Of a DNA stretch of 64,000 nt, positions 45,481 through 54,206 are shown in pieces. Source of the stretch: Erwinia typographi. GTDB taxonomy: Bacteria; Pseudomonadota; Gammaproteobacteria; Enterobacterales; Enterobacteriaceae. Under the pieces are notes generated by a model that worked only from the letters and a program-made list of their open reading frames with translations, was not told where the DNA came from and did no database searches. The translations under genes and the position numbers were made by a program. The stretch spans positions 186,001 to 250,000 of the forward strand of contig NZ_JRUQ01000027.1 in NCBI RefSeq assembly GCF_000773975.1, given 5' to 3'. The first letter of the stretch is position 1, and every line of letters starts with the position of its first letter.

Positions 45481-46389
45481 ATGAAAGAAATCACTATTGC
45501 CACGGTTGCACTACAGGCTTTTTATGACAAAAAGCGCAACGTGGAAAATATTTTGCAACAGCTGAGCCTGGCGGCAGAACAGGGCGCAGATTTAGTGGTT
45601 TTCCCTGAGCAAATTATGCAGGGATATTTGACCGATACGCTGTCATTTAATGTCGAGAATGTCCGCTGGCAGTTTGCTCATGCCGAGGTGGTTGAGAGCG
45701 GCGAGGGCATCAGCCAAATCCGTGAAGCGGTGCGGTCGCTGGGCGTTTATGCGGTTATCGGCATGACCGAACGCCATGCCCAGCGCGAGGAGGTGCTGTT
45801 TAACACCGTGGTGCTGCTGGGGCCGGAAGGGGAAGTGGGGCGCTACCGCAAAGTGCATCAGCCCGGCGATGAGAAGCATGTTTACTATCCTGGCGATGAT
45901 TTTCCAGTCTTTGATACCGCAATTGGCCGTATCGGTATGCTGATCTGCTATGACAAGGTCTTCCCGGAAAGTACCCGCGAGCTGGCGCTCAAAGGGGCAG
46001 ATATCCTGATTATGCCTACGGCGTGGGCGCTGGCAGGCGACAATGACGATCCGGAACGGGATAGCATGGTCGACAGCTACACGCTGTTTGGACGAGTGCG
46101 GGCGCTGGAGAACCAGTGCTGGATGGTAGAATCCAACCTGTTTGGTCAGCATGGCAACCTCCACTATCACGGGCACAGTCGCATTATTAATCCGCTGGGA
46201 AAAATTATCGCCTGTACCGGGTTTGCTGCCGGAATAGCTACGGCCAGAGTTAACGTGACGGCGGAAATTATCGCCGCCCGCAGCGTGGATTATATTGGCT
46301 ACCACTTTCTGAAAGATTACGTGCCGGTTAGCGCGCCACCTTCGCTGTTAACCGTGCGTCAGCACCACGTTAAAACCTCAGGAGAATAA
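45481..46389 (+). CDS. Nitrilase-superfamily carbon-nitrogen hydrolase
   Basis: The 302-residue protein carries the Glu43-Lys124-Cys156 triad (FPEQIMQGY, RYRKVHQPGD, MLICYDKVFPES). The superfamily hydrolyses amides, carbamoyl groups or nitriles. It precedes an ABC importer and an AtzG/AtzE-like pair. A new transcript probably starts in the 170-bp gap upstream. Confidence 0.9.
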   Translation: MKEITIATVALQAFYDKKRNVENILQQLSLAAEQGADLVVFPEQIMQGYLTDTLSFNVENVRWQFAHAEVVESGEGISQIREAVRSLGVYAVIGMTERHAQREEVLFNTVVLLGPEGEVGRYRKVHQPGDEKHVYYPGDDFPVFDTAIGRIGMLICYDKVFPESTRELALKGADILIMPTAWALAGDNDDPERDSMVDSYTLFGRVRALENQCWMVESNLFGQHGNLHYHGHSRIINPLGKIIACTGFAAGIATARVNVTAEIIAARSVDYIGYHFLKDYVPVSAPPSLLTVRQHHVKTSGE

Positions 46390-47171
46390 TGATGGCCTTC
46401 GCCCTGGAAGCAATTAATATTTCAAAAAGCTACGATTCGGCCAGCGGCCAGATAAGCGTGCTGAAGCAGATGAATTTTCACGCCAATGCCAATGAATTTG
46501 TTTCCTTCGTTGGCCCCAGCGGCTGCGGTAAGTCGACATTATTTAATATTATTACCGGATTATTAGCGCCCGACGAGGGCAGCATTCTGATTAAAGATCG
46601 TGAAACCACCGGCAGCCCGTCGGAAAATTTGGGCTACGTGCTGCAAAAGGATCTGCTCTTTCCGTGGCGAACGGTGATGCAGAATGTGATTCTCGGTCTG
46701 GAAGTGCGCGGGGTAAATAAGAGCGTCGCCCGGGATCGCGCCGCCAGCCTGTTTAAAACCTATCACCTGGAGGGCTATGAAAATAAATACCCTTCCCAGC
46801 TCTCCGGCGGCATGAAGCAGCGCGTGGCGCTGATGCGAACGATGGTCACCGAGCCAGAAATCATTCTGATGGATGAAGCCTATAAAGCCCTTGATTACCC
46901 GCTGAAAATCTCGCTGGAAAGCGAGCTGCTCAGCGTGGTGAAGGAGCAGAAAAAGACCGTCATTTTTATCACGCACGATATCGAAGAGGCGGTGACGCTC
47001 TCCGACCGGGTGTATGTGATGAAGGCGCGTCCGGGCGAAATTATTCACGAAATCAACGTCGACCTCGAAACGGACAGCAGGCTGATCCCTGAGCGCCGTA
47101 TGTCGCCACGTTTTAACGACTATTACGAACTGATCTGGCGCAGCATTGGCGCTGCGCCAGTGACGCTTTGA
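46389..47171 (+). CDS. ABC transporter ATPase, SsuB/TauB/ThiZ family
   Basis: This 260-residue protein starts at the ATG in TAATG overlapping the upstream stop; the next ATG at 46392 has better spacing to GGAG. It has Walker [10 protein letters not shown], the Q-loop segment [13 protein letters not shown] typical of the SsuB/TauB group, signature LSGGMKQR and switch ITHDIEEA. Walker B is followed by DEAYKALDY, where most relatives have DEPFGALD. The Pro-to-Ala and Gly-to-Lys changes are unusual. Confidence 0.92.
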   Translation: MMAFALEAINISKSYDSASGQISVLKQMNFHANANEFVSFVGPSGCGKSTLFNIITGLLAPDEGSILIKDRETTGSPSENLGYVLQKDLLFPWRTVMQNVILGLEVRGVNKSVARDRAASLFKTYHLEGYENKYPSQLSGGMKQRVALMRTMVTEPEIILMDEAYKALDYPLKISLESELLSVVKEQKKTVIFITHDIEEAVTLSDRVYVMKARPGEIIHEINVDLETDSRLIPERRMSPRFNDYYELIWRSIGAAPVTL

Positions 47172-47185
47172 CGGAGGGACGTGCC

Positions 47186-48019
47186 ATGAACAGTGTGACT
47201 CAACAGGTCAGCAGCAGCGCGCCGCCGCTGCGTCGCCACGATGCCTTTTTCCGTTCGGCCTCGGCCCGACGCTATATTTTGCTGTTTCTTCAGCTGGCGA
47301 TTGTGGTCGTGCTGCTCGGCGGTTGGGAAATTGGCGTACGCGCCGGCAGCATCAGCAAGTTTCTCTTCGCCAGCCCAGGCATGGTCTGGGAAGTGCTGGT
47401 TGAGCGCTTCAACTCCGGCGAGCTGGCCAGCGATATCTGGATTACTGCGCAGGAGACGCTGATTGGCTTTGCCGTGGGCGCCGTCGGCGGATCGATTCTC
47501 GGCCTGCTGCTGTGGTACTCAAAATTTATCTCCGACCTGGCCGCGCCGTTTATCGCCGCGATTGGCGCCATCCCGGTGCTCGCCATCGCGCCGATGACCA
47601 TTATCTGGTTCGGCACCGAGATGACTTCCAAGGTGATGATCGTCGCCTTCTCGTGTGTGGTGGTTTCCCTGACCACTTCCTACAAGGGCGCTACCCGCAC
47701 CGACCCCGATCTGATCAATCTGCTGAGATCGTTCGACGCCTCACGCTCGGTGATCTTCTTCAAGCTGGTGGTTCCCTCCGCAATGCTGTGGGTGGTGTCC
47801 GGCCTGCGCCTTAACGTGGGCTTCGCGCTGGTGGGGGCCATTGTCGGTGAGTACATCTCTTCCGACGCGGGCGTTGGCCATATGATCCTGCTGGGCAGCT
47901 CCAACTTCGGTATGAATATCGTGCTGGCCGGCGTGGTGTTAGTGATGATGATGATGTTGGTTTTTAACGGCTTAGTGGCATTACTCGAACGATTAATCCT
48001 CTCCTGGGAAAGGGCATAA
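47186..48019 (+). CDS. ABC transporter permease, SsuC/TauC/ThiX family
   Basis: I chose the ATG at 47186 (GGAGG 8 bases upstream), giving 277 residues. About six helices and the family loop (LLRSFDASRSVIFFKLVVPSAMLWVVSGLRL) are visible. It begins 14 bp after the ATPase gene and is followed after 2 bp by the binding protein. Confidence 0.93.
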   Translation: MNSVTQQVSSSAPPLRRHDAFFRSASARRYILLFLQLAIVVVLLGGWEIGVRAGSISKFLFASPGMVWEVLVERFNSGELASDIWITAQETLIGFAVGAVGGSILGLLLWYSKFISDLAAPFIAAIGAIPVLAIAPMTIIWFGTEMTSKVMIVAFSCVVVSLTTSYKGATRTDPDLINLLRSFDASRSVIFFKLVVPSAMLWVVSGLRLNVGFALVGAIVGEYISSDAGVGHMILLGSSNFGMNIVLAGVVLVMMMMLVFNGLVALLERLILSWERA

Positions 48020-48021
48020 AG

Positions 48022-49026
48022 ATGAAACAGATTGCATTGGTACGAGGCATTACGCTGGCACTGGCACTGGGCGTCGCTGGTCAGGCGCTGGCTGAAGACA
48101 CGCCGGTTCGCATTAATCAGGCTTTCCAGTCCTTGCTGTATCTGCCGCTGTACGTGGCGCAGGAGCAGGGCTTTTTTAAACAGCAGGGGGTTGCGGTAAA
48201 AATCAGCACCGGCGGCGGCGGCGCGCAGTCGTGGGCGGCGGTGATTGGCGGCTCGGCCGATTTCTCCATTCAGGACCCGGTGTTCGTGCCGAAATCCCAT
48301 GAGAACGGCGGTGGCGGCGTGGTGGTGGCGGGCGTGCAGAACGGCCCCACGGTGTTTATTTTCGGTAAAGACGCCACGCCGTTGCAGAATAACCTGAAGT
48401 TCCTCTCCGGGAAGCGCGTGGTCACCAGCCCGCAGCCGGATACCACCTGGGCGTTTATGAGCTACCTGATCAAGCAGCAGCAGCTGAAGGACGTGAAGCT
48501 GGTTCACGTAGCGATCGGTAACGAAACTCCCGCCGTGATGGCCGATCGTGCCGACTATGCGCTGGCCGTTGAGCCGCAGACCTCGGTAGCCGAAAAACAG
48601 AATGGCCTGCATGTGGTTTACTCCTTCTCCGCCAACCAGGACTGGTTCCCGTTTGCCTTCTCCAGCCTGACCACCACCCAGGATTACATCAGCAAAAATC
48701 CCAAAGCGGCTCAGGGTGTGGTGACGGCGTTTGAGCAGGCTTCACGCTTTATCTACAAAAACGTCGATCGCTCGGTAGAGATCGCCAGCAAGTACTTCCC
48801 TAACGTGCCGAAGGATATCGTGCGCAGCGCCGTGCAGCGCGAGATAGAGGCTAAAGGCTACCCTGAAAACGTGCTGATCTCTAAAAAGGCCTGGGATAAC
48901 AACATGAATATCTCCCTTTACGCGAAGAACATTAAGGCTTACCCGTCCGACGCGACTTCGTATGAGAACAACGTCAATACGGCTCTGGCGACTAAGGCCA
49001 AAGAAGTGGTCGACGCAGAGAAATAA
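48022..49026 (+). CDS. NMT1/THI5-like ABC substrate-binding protein
   Basis: The 334-residue protein has a Sec signal (to AlaLeuAla, about 24). It has the NMT1 pattern (INQAFQSLLYLPLYVAQEQGFFKQQGV, then a Gly-rich GGGGAQSWAAVIGGSADF). Members bind pyrimidines, thiamine precursors, sulfonates or nitrate. With amide-hydrolysing neighbours, an N-heterocycle or ureide ligand is a reasonable guess. Confidence 0.92.
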   Translation: MKQIALVRGITLALALGVAGQALAEDTPVRINQAFQSLLYLPLYVAQEQGFFKQQGVAVKISTGGGGAQSWAAVIGGSADFSIQDPVFVPKSHENGGGGVVVAGVQNGPTVFIFGKDATPLQNNLKFLSGKRVVTSPQPDTTWAFMSYLIKQQQLKDVKLVHVAIGNETPAVMADRADYALAVEPQTSVAEKQNGLHVVYSFSANQDWFPFAFSSLTTTQDYISKNPKAAQGVVTAFEQASRFIYKNVDRSVEIASKYFPNVPKDIVRSAVQREIEAKGYPENVLISKKAWDNNMNISLYAKNIKAYPSDATSYENNVNTALATKAKEVVDAEK

Positions 49027-49036
49027 TCCTCATCGC

Positions 49037-49056
49037 GTGCCGGCTGCGGTCGGCAC
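49037..49056 (+). other. Short hairpin after binding-protein gene
   Basis: A 6-bp stem GTGCCG / CGGCAC lies 10 bases after the stop codon and before the AtzG-like gene. As with the hairpin at 40453, it may protect the binding-protein mRNA. Confidence 0.4.
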
Positions 49057-49077
49057 CTCTCAGTTTAAGAGGGCTTT

Positions 49078-49275
49078 ATGGCTTCAACACTGGTTCACCG
49101 CCTGGCGCTGCTGGGCCCGCTTAGCGAACAGCATCTTCAGGAAGTCACCCCGATTGTGGAAGACTGGACGGCCCGGGCAGCTGCGCTCAGCGCGTGGGTT
49201 GCAAGCCACGCCACGGCCAGCACGCTGCCGATCACCGTGCGCATCACTCCCCTCAAACCGGTTGACCCTCAGTAA
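49078..49275 (+). CDS. AtzG-like (DUF4089-type) small subunit
   Basis: The 65-residue protein has GAGGG 5 bases before its ATG. Its first 45 residues form two helices (LVHRLALLGPLSEQHLQEVT, PIVEDWTARAAALSAWVA) resembling AtzG. AtzG is the small protein that forms a complex with the amidase AtzE in cyanuric-acid catabolism, like GatC with GatA. It lies 9 bp before an AtzE-like amidase, which is strong contextual support. The tail (TVRITPLKPVDPQ) resembles the extended GatC/AtzG C-terminus. Confidence 0.68.
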   Translation: MASTLVHRLALLGPLSEQHLQEVTPIVEDWTARAAALSAWVASHATASTLPITVRITPLKPVDPQ

Positions 49276-49284
49276 GGAACGCCT

Positions 49285-50655
49285 ATGTCAGATCTTCTCA
49301 CTCTGTCGATCGCCGAGGCTGGCAGACAGGTGCGCGCCGGGCAGACCGGTTTTGTGGCGCTGGTGCAGGCCTGCCTGGACCGCGAGCGGCAAACGCGTGG
49401 GCTGAACGCGTGGAGCGAACTGTATGCCGGACAGGCGCTGGCGCTGGCCGCTGGCTATCAGACGCTGCTGGATAACGGGGTCGATCTGGGACCGCTGCAC
49501 GGTATTCCGCTAGGCCTGAAGGCCAATATCGCCATCGCAGGCCGGGAGATGCACGCTGGCAGCAAGCTGCTGAAGGGCAACGTGGCTTCTCAGGATGCGA
49601 CCGTCAGCCAGCGCCTGAAGCAGGCCGGAGCGATTATCCTGGGCTGCACCAATATGCATGAATTCGCCTGGGGCGGAACCACCAATAATCCGCATCACGG
49701 CGCCTGTTTTAACCCCTGGGATAGCGCGCGGATTCCTGCTGGTTCAAGCGGCGGTTCCGGCGTTGCCGCTGCGGTGCGCAGCGCCTTTGCGACGCTGGGG
49801 ACGGACACTGGCGGTTCGGTACGCTTACCGGCCTCAATGAATGGCATAACCGGGCTGCGCCCCGGCGTAGGACGCATCCCCACCGACGGCGTGTTCCCTC
49901 TGGCCTGGAGTATGGATACCGTTGGGCCGCTGGCCCCGTCCAGTGAAGACTGTGCTCTGCTCTATAGCGTACTGAGCGGCGAAGCGCTGCTGCCGATGGA
50001 CGAGCTGCCCCACGCCCTGCGCGTGGGCATCATCAGCGATTACAGCCGGGGAGGTCTCCAGCCTGATATCGCTCTGGCCTTCGAGGAGATGCTCGCCGAG
50101 CTTCAACGGATGGGCGCCACGCTGTTTGAGGTGGAGATTGACGGGCTGGAAAGAGCCGTTGATGCGCAGGTGATTGTTGATGCCGCAGAACCGAGCGCCA
50201 TCCACTGGCCGTGGCTTCAGCGCCAGCCGGAGAATTATGGCGAAGACGTTCGCGCGCTGCTGCTGGCGGGCGGCAGCTTTACCGCCGTGGAATATTTGCA
50301 GGCGCAACGTTACCGCACGCTGCTGCGCGAGCAGTTTAACCAGCTATTTCGCAAGGTCGATGCGATCGTTATGCCGATGCTGCCTTTCACCGCGCCGCTG
50401 GTCGGGCAGGAGACGCTGATGATTGGCGACGGCGAGGAGAGCGTGCTGACCGGGAATATGCGCTTTACCTGTATTCCCAGCCTGACGGCGATGCCAGCGC
50501 TGAGCTTCCCTGCGGGATTCGATCGTCAGCGGCTGCCTGTGGGTATGCAGCTGATGGGGCCGGACGGCAGCGAGCAGCGGCTGTTGCAGATTGCCCACCA
50601 TTACCAGCAGCGGACGACCTTCCATTTGCAGCAGCCGCCCGTTGGCAGGGAGTAA
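49285..50655 (+). CDS. Amidase-signature enzyme, AtzE-like
   Basis: The 456-residue protein has the Ser-cisSer-Lys triad: Lys79 (LGLKAN), Ser154 (AGSSGGSG) and Ser178 (TDTGGSVR). Its order after an AtzG-like gene suggests an AtzG-AtzE type complex acting on a carboxyl-biuret-like or other ureide compound. The substrate cannot be read from the sequence. It is separated by 2 bp from a second amidase. Confidence 0.85.
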   Translation: MSDLLTLSIAEAGRQVRAGQTGFVALVQACLDRERQTRGLNAWSELYAGQALALAAGYQTLLDNGVDLGPLHGIPLGLKANIAIAGREMHAGSKLLKGNVASQDATVSQRLKQAGAIILGCTNMHEFAWGGTTNNPHHGACFNPWDSARIPAGSSGGSGVAAAVRSAFATLGTDTGGSVRLPASMNGITGLRPGVGRIPTDGVFPLAWSMDTVGPLAPSSEDCALLYSVLSGEALLPMDELPHALRVGIISDYSRGGLQPDIALAFEEMLAELQRMGATLFEVEIDGLERAVDAQVIVDAAEPSAIHWPWLQRQPENYGEDVRALLLAGGSFTAVEYLQAQRYRTLLREQFNQLFRKVDAIVMPMLPFTAPLVGQETLMIGDGEESVLTGNMRFTCIPSLTAMPALSFPAGFDRQRLPVGMQLMGPDGSEQRLLQIAHHYQQRTTFHLQQPPVGRE

Positions 50656-50657
50656 GA

Positions 50658-52004
50658 ATGACGAGTCCGTTTATTACGGTGACTGAACTGGCTGCCGCGC
50701 TGCGTCGCGGCGAGCTGACCTGTGAAGAGATTGCTGGCTTTTACCTTGCGCGGATCGCCCGCCATGACCAGCGGCTCAACGCGTTTGTCACCGTTTTTAG
50801 CGGGACGCTGGTTACGGCGGCACAGGGACAGGATCTGCTGCGCAAGGCTGGCGTGGATCTGGGGCCGCTTCAGGGGATCCCGCTGGGGATTAAAGATCTG
50901 CTGCACTGGCAGGGCACACCCTGTAGCGCCAGCTCGCGTCAGCTTGCCGACAGCCGCTCGACGCAGACGTCTCCAGTCCTGACGCGGCTGCTGCAACATG
51001 GCGCGGTGCTGGCCGGGAAAACCCAGCTGGTGGAGTTCGCCTTTGGCGGCTGGGGAATCAATCAGGCGGCAGGCACGCCGTGGAATCCCTGGGATTGTGA
51101 GGTGCATCGGGTGCCTGGCGGTTCGTCCAGCGGTTCGGCCGTGGCGGTTGCCGCCGGGCTGGTTCCTGCCGCTATCGGCACCGATACCGGAGGCTCGGTA
51201 CGCATTCCGGCGGCGATGAATGGCCTGGTGGGGCTGAAGCCCACGCAAAATCGCATCAGTCGTGAGGGCTGTATTCCCCTCTCCATCACGCTGGACTCCA
51301 TCGGGCCGCTGACGCACAGCGTGGCCGACGCCGAGCTGCTTTATCGCTGTATGAGCGGTGATACCTTCAGGCTGGCTAACGCCGACACTCTGCGGGTGGC
51401 GTATATCGAACCGGCCACGCTGGGAGCGGACATTGATGCTGATATTGTCGCGGCGCTGGAGACGACGCAGCGTCTGCTCAGCGAGGCCGGGGTAGCGGTG
51501 ACGCGGATCAAGCTTCCTTTCTCGTGGACTGGACTCAGTGCCCGCAGCGGAGAAATTATCGCGGCGGAAGCCTGGGCCTGGCATCGCGAGATGATGACCA
51601 ACCATCGCGATCTTTATAATCCCTCAACCGCCGAAAAGCTGCTGCACGGCTCGGCGATCGGCAAAGAGAGCTTTGAAGGGTTGCTGAGAGAGCGGGAGCA
51701 GCATATAGCGCTGTTTCGCGAAGTGATGAGCGAGTGGGATATTCTGCTGATGCCGACGCTGGCCGTGACGGCTTGTCCGCTGGAGGCGGTGGATGAACGC
51801 CAGGCTACGCTGGCGCTGCTGACGCGGGCGGTGAACTACCTCGACGGCTGCGCGATCACGCTGCCGGTTGGGCTCTCTGCCGGGGGGATGCCGATAGGCG
51901 CTCAGCTGGTGGCGGCTTATCACCACGAGCCGCAGCTGCTGGCGATGGCGTACCGTCTGGAAGCCGCCGTGGCCTGGCATCACCATCCCGGCGGCTGGGA
52001 GTAA
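50658..52004 (+). CDS. Second amidase-signature enzyme
   Basis: The 448-residue protein has Lys79 (LGIKDL), Ser156 (GGSSSGS) and Ser180 (TDTGGSVR), with the conserved MNGLVGLKPT following. It is clearly a paralogue of the preceding amidase. Two amidases plus a nitrilase-fold enzyme in one operon imply at least three successive C-N bond cleavages or alternative substrates. Confidence 0.9.
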   Translation: MTSPFITVTELAAALRRGELTCEEIAGFYLARIARHDQRLNAFVTVFSGTLVTAAQGQDLLRKAGVDLGPLQGIPLGIKDLLHWQGTPCSASSRQLADSRSTQTSPVLTRLLQHGAVLAGKTQLVEFAFGGWGINQAAGTPWNPWDCEVHRVPGGSSSGSAVAVAAGLVPAAIGTDTGGSVRIPAAMNGLVGLKPTQNRISREGCIPLSITLDSIGPLTHSVADAELLYRCMSGDTFRLANADTLRVAYIEPATLGADIDADIVAALETTQRLLSEAGVAVTRIKLPFSWTGLSARSGEIIAAEAWAWHREMMTNHRDLYNPSTAEKLLHGSAIGKESFEGLLREREQHIALFREVMSEWDILLMPTLAVTACPLEAVDERQATLALLTRAVNYLDGCAITLPVGLSAGGMPIGAQLVAAYHHEPQLLAMAYRLEAAVAWHHHPGGWE

Positions 52005-52021
52005 AGGGTAGCGCGCCGCGT

Positions 52022-52411
52022 TTAAAGATCGCCGGTCAGGTACTGCGCCACGCCGTTGCCGAAGCTCCAGTCACCTTTCGCGTTGGTAATAAAGCTGATG
52101 ATCAGATCGCTGCCCAAAATGCCGCAGCTCTCTTTCAGCTCCCGGCAGAGTTCAGCCATAAAAAACTGCTTCTGCTCATCGCTGCGCGGGCTGGTAAAGA
52201 CCCGCACCATCACCAGGTTGTCGGTACGGGTCAGGCCCAGGCCGGTATCTTCAAAAACCATCTGATATCTTTTGTTCTCGTGAACAATTTGGTAACGGTC
52301 GCGTTCAGGCACGTTAAAGGCGGCCAGCACCGCGCGGTGCGCCGCATCCAGCATTGTTTTCAGCTCCGATTCCGGGCGGCCCTGAATCACGTCAAATTGT
52401 AGTAAAGGCAT
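52022..52411 (-). CDS. Tautomerase-family protein (malonate-semialdehyde decarboxylase-like)
   Basis: The 129-residue protein keeps the catalytic Pro2 (Pro1 after Met removal). It shows RDRYQIVHE, EDTGLGLTRT and the end GDWSFGNGVAQYLTGDL, as in malonate-semialdehyde decarboxylase relatives of the MIF/tautomerase superfamily. It converges with the amidase gene (17-bp gap) and diverges from a LysR gene. It may process a malonate-semialdehyde-like product of the neighbouring pathway. Confidence 0.86.
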   Translation of the reverse strand: MPLLQFDVIQGRPESELKTMLDAAHRAVLAAFNVPERDRYQIVHENKRYQMVFEDTGLGLTRTDNLVMVRVFTSPRSDEQKQFFMAELCRELKESCGILGSDLIISFITNAKGDWSFGNGVAQYLTGDL

Positions 52412-52536
52412 CGGTTATTCCCCTCAAAAGAGTAAAATTAGCCGACAGAACAACGGGCTGTCTGTCGCTGACCTGTCGGATACTTTACGGCGATCTTTGC
52501 CAGGGAAAAAGCGCTATACTTGAACTGATTATTTAC

Positions 52537-52550
52537 TATTGTGAACAATA
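52537..52550. promoter_or_regulatory. Palindromic operator candidate before LysR gene
   Basis: Perfect palindrome TATTGT-GA-ACAATA, ending 3 bases before the LysR ATG. It contains a T-N11-A-like arrangement and lies in the gap shared with the divergent tautomerase gene, so it may bind the regulator. No ribosome-binding purine run separates it from the ATG. Confidence 0.45.
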
Positions 52551-52553
52551 AAA

Positions 52554-53477
52554 ATGAAGGACGTAAAGAGCGATGCGTTGTGGAGCCACCTTCACTGGCT
52601 GACGGTGCTGGCGGAGCAGGGCAGCTTTACCCGCGCCGCCGATCGGCTGGAGGTCAGCAAGGCGGCGATGAGCCAGAAAATTAAGGAGCTGGAGCATGTG
52701 GCTGGCCTTCCGCTGGTGACGCGCACCACCCGCAGCGTGCGGCTGACCAGCGCCGGAGAGAAGCTGGTGGAAGAGCTGCGGCAGCCCTTTGCGCAAATTG
52801 AACAGAGTTTTTTCAGCGTGCGCGACTCGTCCGGACCGCTGCGAGGGTTGGTTCGGGTGACGGCGCCCGTGGCCTTCGCCCGCCAGCAGCTGGTGCCGCA
52901 CATTACCGCTTTTCTGCGCGAGCATCCGCAGGTGCGCGTGCAGCTTGAGGTTTCGGACCGGCTGATTTCCCTGGCGAGTGAAGGGTTCGATCTCGCTATT
53001 CGCCACAGCGATACGTTGCCAGAAACGCACGTTGCGCTGCCGCTCTGCGCCACCCGTGCTCAGGTTGTCGCTTCGCCCACTTATCTGGCACGGTACGGTA
53101 TGCCTGAGACGCCGCAGGCGCTGAGCGGGCATCAGTGCCTTTATTATCCGCGAGGAACCGAAACGCCCAGCTGGACGTTTGTTGCGCGGCTGACGGGGCG
53201 GGAACCGGTCACGGTTAACGTGACTGGCCCCTTTGCCACCAATAACAGCGAATCCATCCGGGATGCCGCCCTCGACGGGCTTGGCATCGCGCTATTGCCT
53301 GACTTCAGCGCGCGGGCGGCGCTGGGAGACGGACGACTAGTGGAGGTACTGCCGGAGTGGCAAACGGTGGGCGCCTTCGCCGAGACGCTGTACGTGGTCC
53401 GCCCGTGGTCTGCTCAGGTTCCCCGCGCCGTCAGCGGCTTTATCCACTGGCTGCGGGAGGCTTTTCAGCCGGTCTGA
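52554..53477 (+). CDS. LysR-family regulator
   Basis: The 307-residue protein has a helix-turn-helix (SFTRAADRLEVSKAAMSQKI, about 24-43) followed by VTRTTRSVRLTSAGE, the pattern of the CrgA/AaeR-type subgroup. It is divergent from the tautomerase gene by 142 bp and is the likely regulator of that gene and perhaps the amidase operon. The ATG lacks a clear Shine-Dalgarno sequence. Confidence 0.88.
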   Translation: MKDVKSDALWSHLHWLTVLAEQGSFTRAADRLEVSKAAMSQKIKELEHVAGLPLVTRTTRSVRLTSAGEKLVEELRQPFAQIEQSFFSVRDSSGPLRGLVRVTAPVAFARQQLVPHITAFLREHPQVRVQLEVSDRLISLASEGFDLAIRHSDTLPETHVALPLCATRAQVVASPTYLARYGMPETPQALSGHQCLYYPRGTETPSWTFVARLTGREPVTVNVTGPFATNNSESIRDAALDGLGIALLPDFSARAALGDGRLVEVLPEWQTVGAFAETLYVVRPWSAQVPRAVSGFIHWLREAFQPV

Positions 53478-53596
53478 ACGGGCGATCGAAGCGGCCTGAT
53501 AAATTTGTATTTTATGATAAATTGACCCTCAATTATGCTGGCAAGTATCCCTGTTCTATGCTGGCTGGATAACAACGCTGTAACGAGAAGACAAAA

Positions 53597-54124
53597 GTGA
53601 GTGAGACTGACCAACACGGCATTACGGATATTCTGGCACCGGGCCTGCGGGTAGTTTTTTGCGGCATCAATCCGGGGAAATCCTCCGCCCATACGGGCTT
53701 TCATTTTGCCCACAAGGGCAACCGGTTCTGGAAAACAATCTGGCAGGCTGGCTTTACGGCCAGACAGCTGAGGCCGGAAGAGGAGCAACTGCTGCTGGAC
53801 ACGGGCTGCGGCATCACCATGCTGGTGGAGCGGCCAACCAAAGAGGCTACCGAGCTTTCGGGCATGGAGCTGCGCGATGGCGGCAAGGCGCTGATTGAGA
53901 AAATCCAGCGCTATCAGCCCTATGCGCTTGCCGTACTCGGTAAGCAGGCTTATAAACAGGCATTTCGGGTCAGCAAGGTAGAGTGGGGCAGGCAGCCGCA
54001 AACCGTTGGCGAGACGGAAATCTGGGTGCTGCCCAATCCCAGCGGCCTGAACCGGGCTTCGCAGGATGACCTGTCGGCGGCTTACCGCGAGCTGGACACC
54101 GCGCTGGCCGAACGGGGACGCTGA
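53597..54124 (+). CDS. mug: G/U mismatch-specific DNA glycosylase
   Basis: The 175-residue protein starts with a GTG. It has the catalytic-site motif GINPG (Asn25), [11 protein letters not shown] and the DNA-intercalation loop NPSGLNR. It removes uracil and ethenocytosine opposite guanine. Its position next to rpoD is as in E. coli. Confidence 0.95.
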   Translation: MSETDQHGITDILAPGLRVVFCGINPGKSSAHTGFHFAHKGNRFWKTIWQAGFTARQLRPEEEQLLLDTGCGITMLVERPTKEATELSGMELRDGGKALIEKIQRYQPYALAVLGKQAYKQAFRVSKVEWGRQPQTVGETEIWVLPNPSGLNRASQDDLSAAYRELDTALAERGR

Positions 54125-54150
54125 AGCCGCAGGCGCGCTTTTATCGCGAC

Positions 54151-54180
54151 AAAAAAAAGCCCCTGCAAGCAGGGGCTGTT
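54151..54180 (-). terminator. Terminator of the rpsU-dnaG-rpoD operon
   Basis: Stem AGCCCCTGC / GCAGGGGCT (54158-54166, 54169-54177) with a two-base loop region, flanked by eight A residues (T8 on the minus strand). It lies 29 bases after the rpoD stop codon and faces mug. Confidence 0.92.
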
Positions 54181-54206
54181 TAGCGGGACATTTCTTACCC
54201 GAAGGT

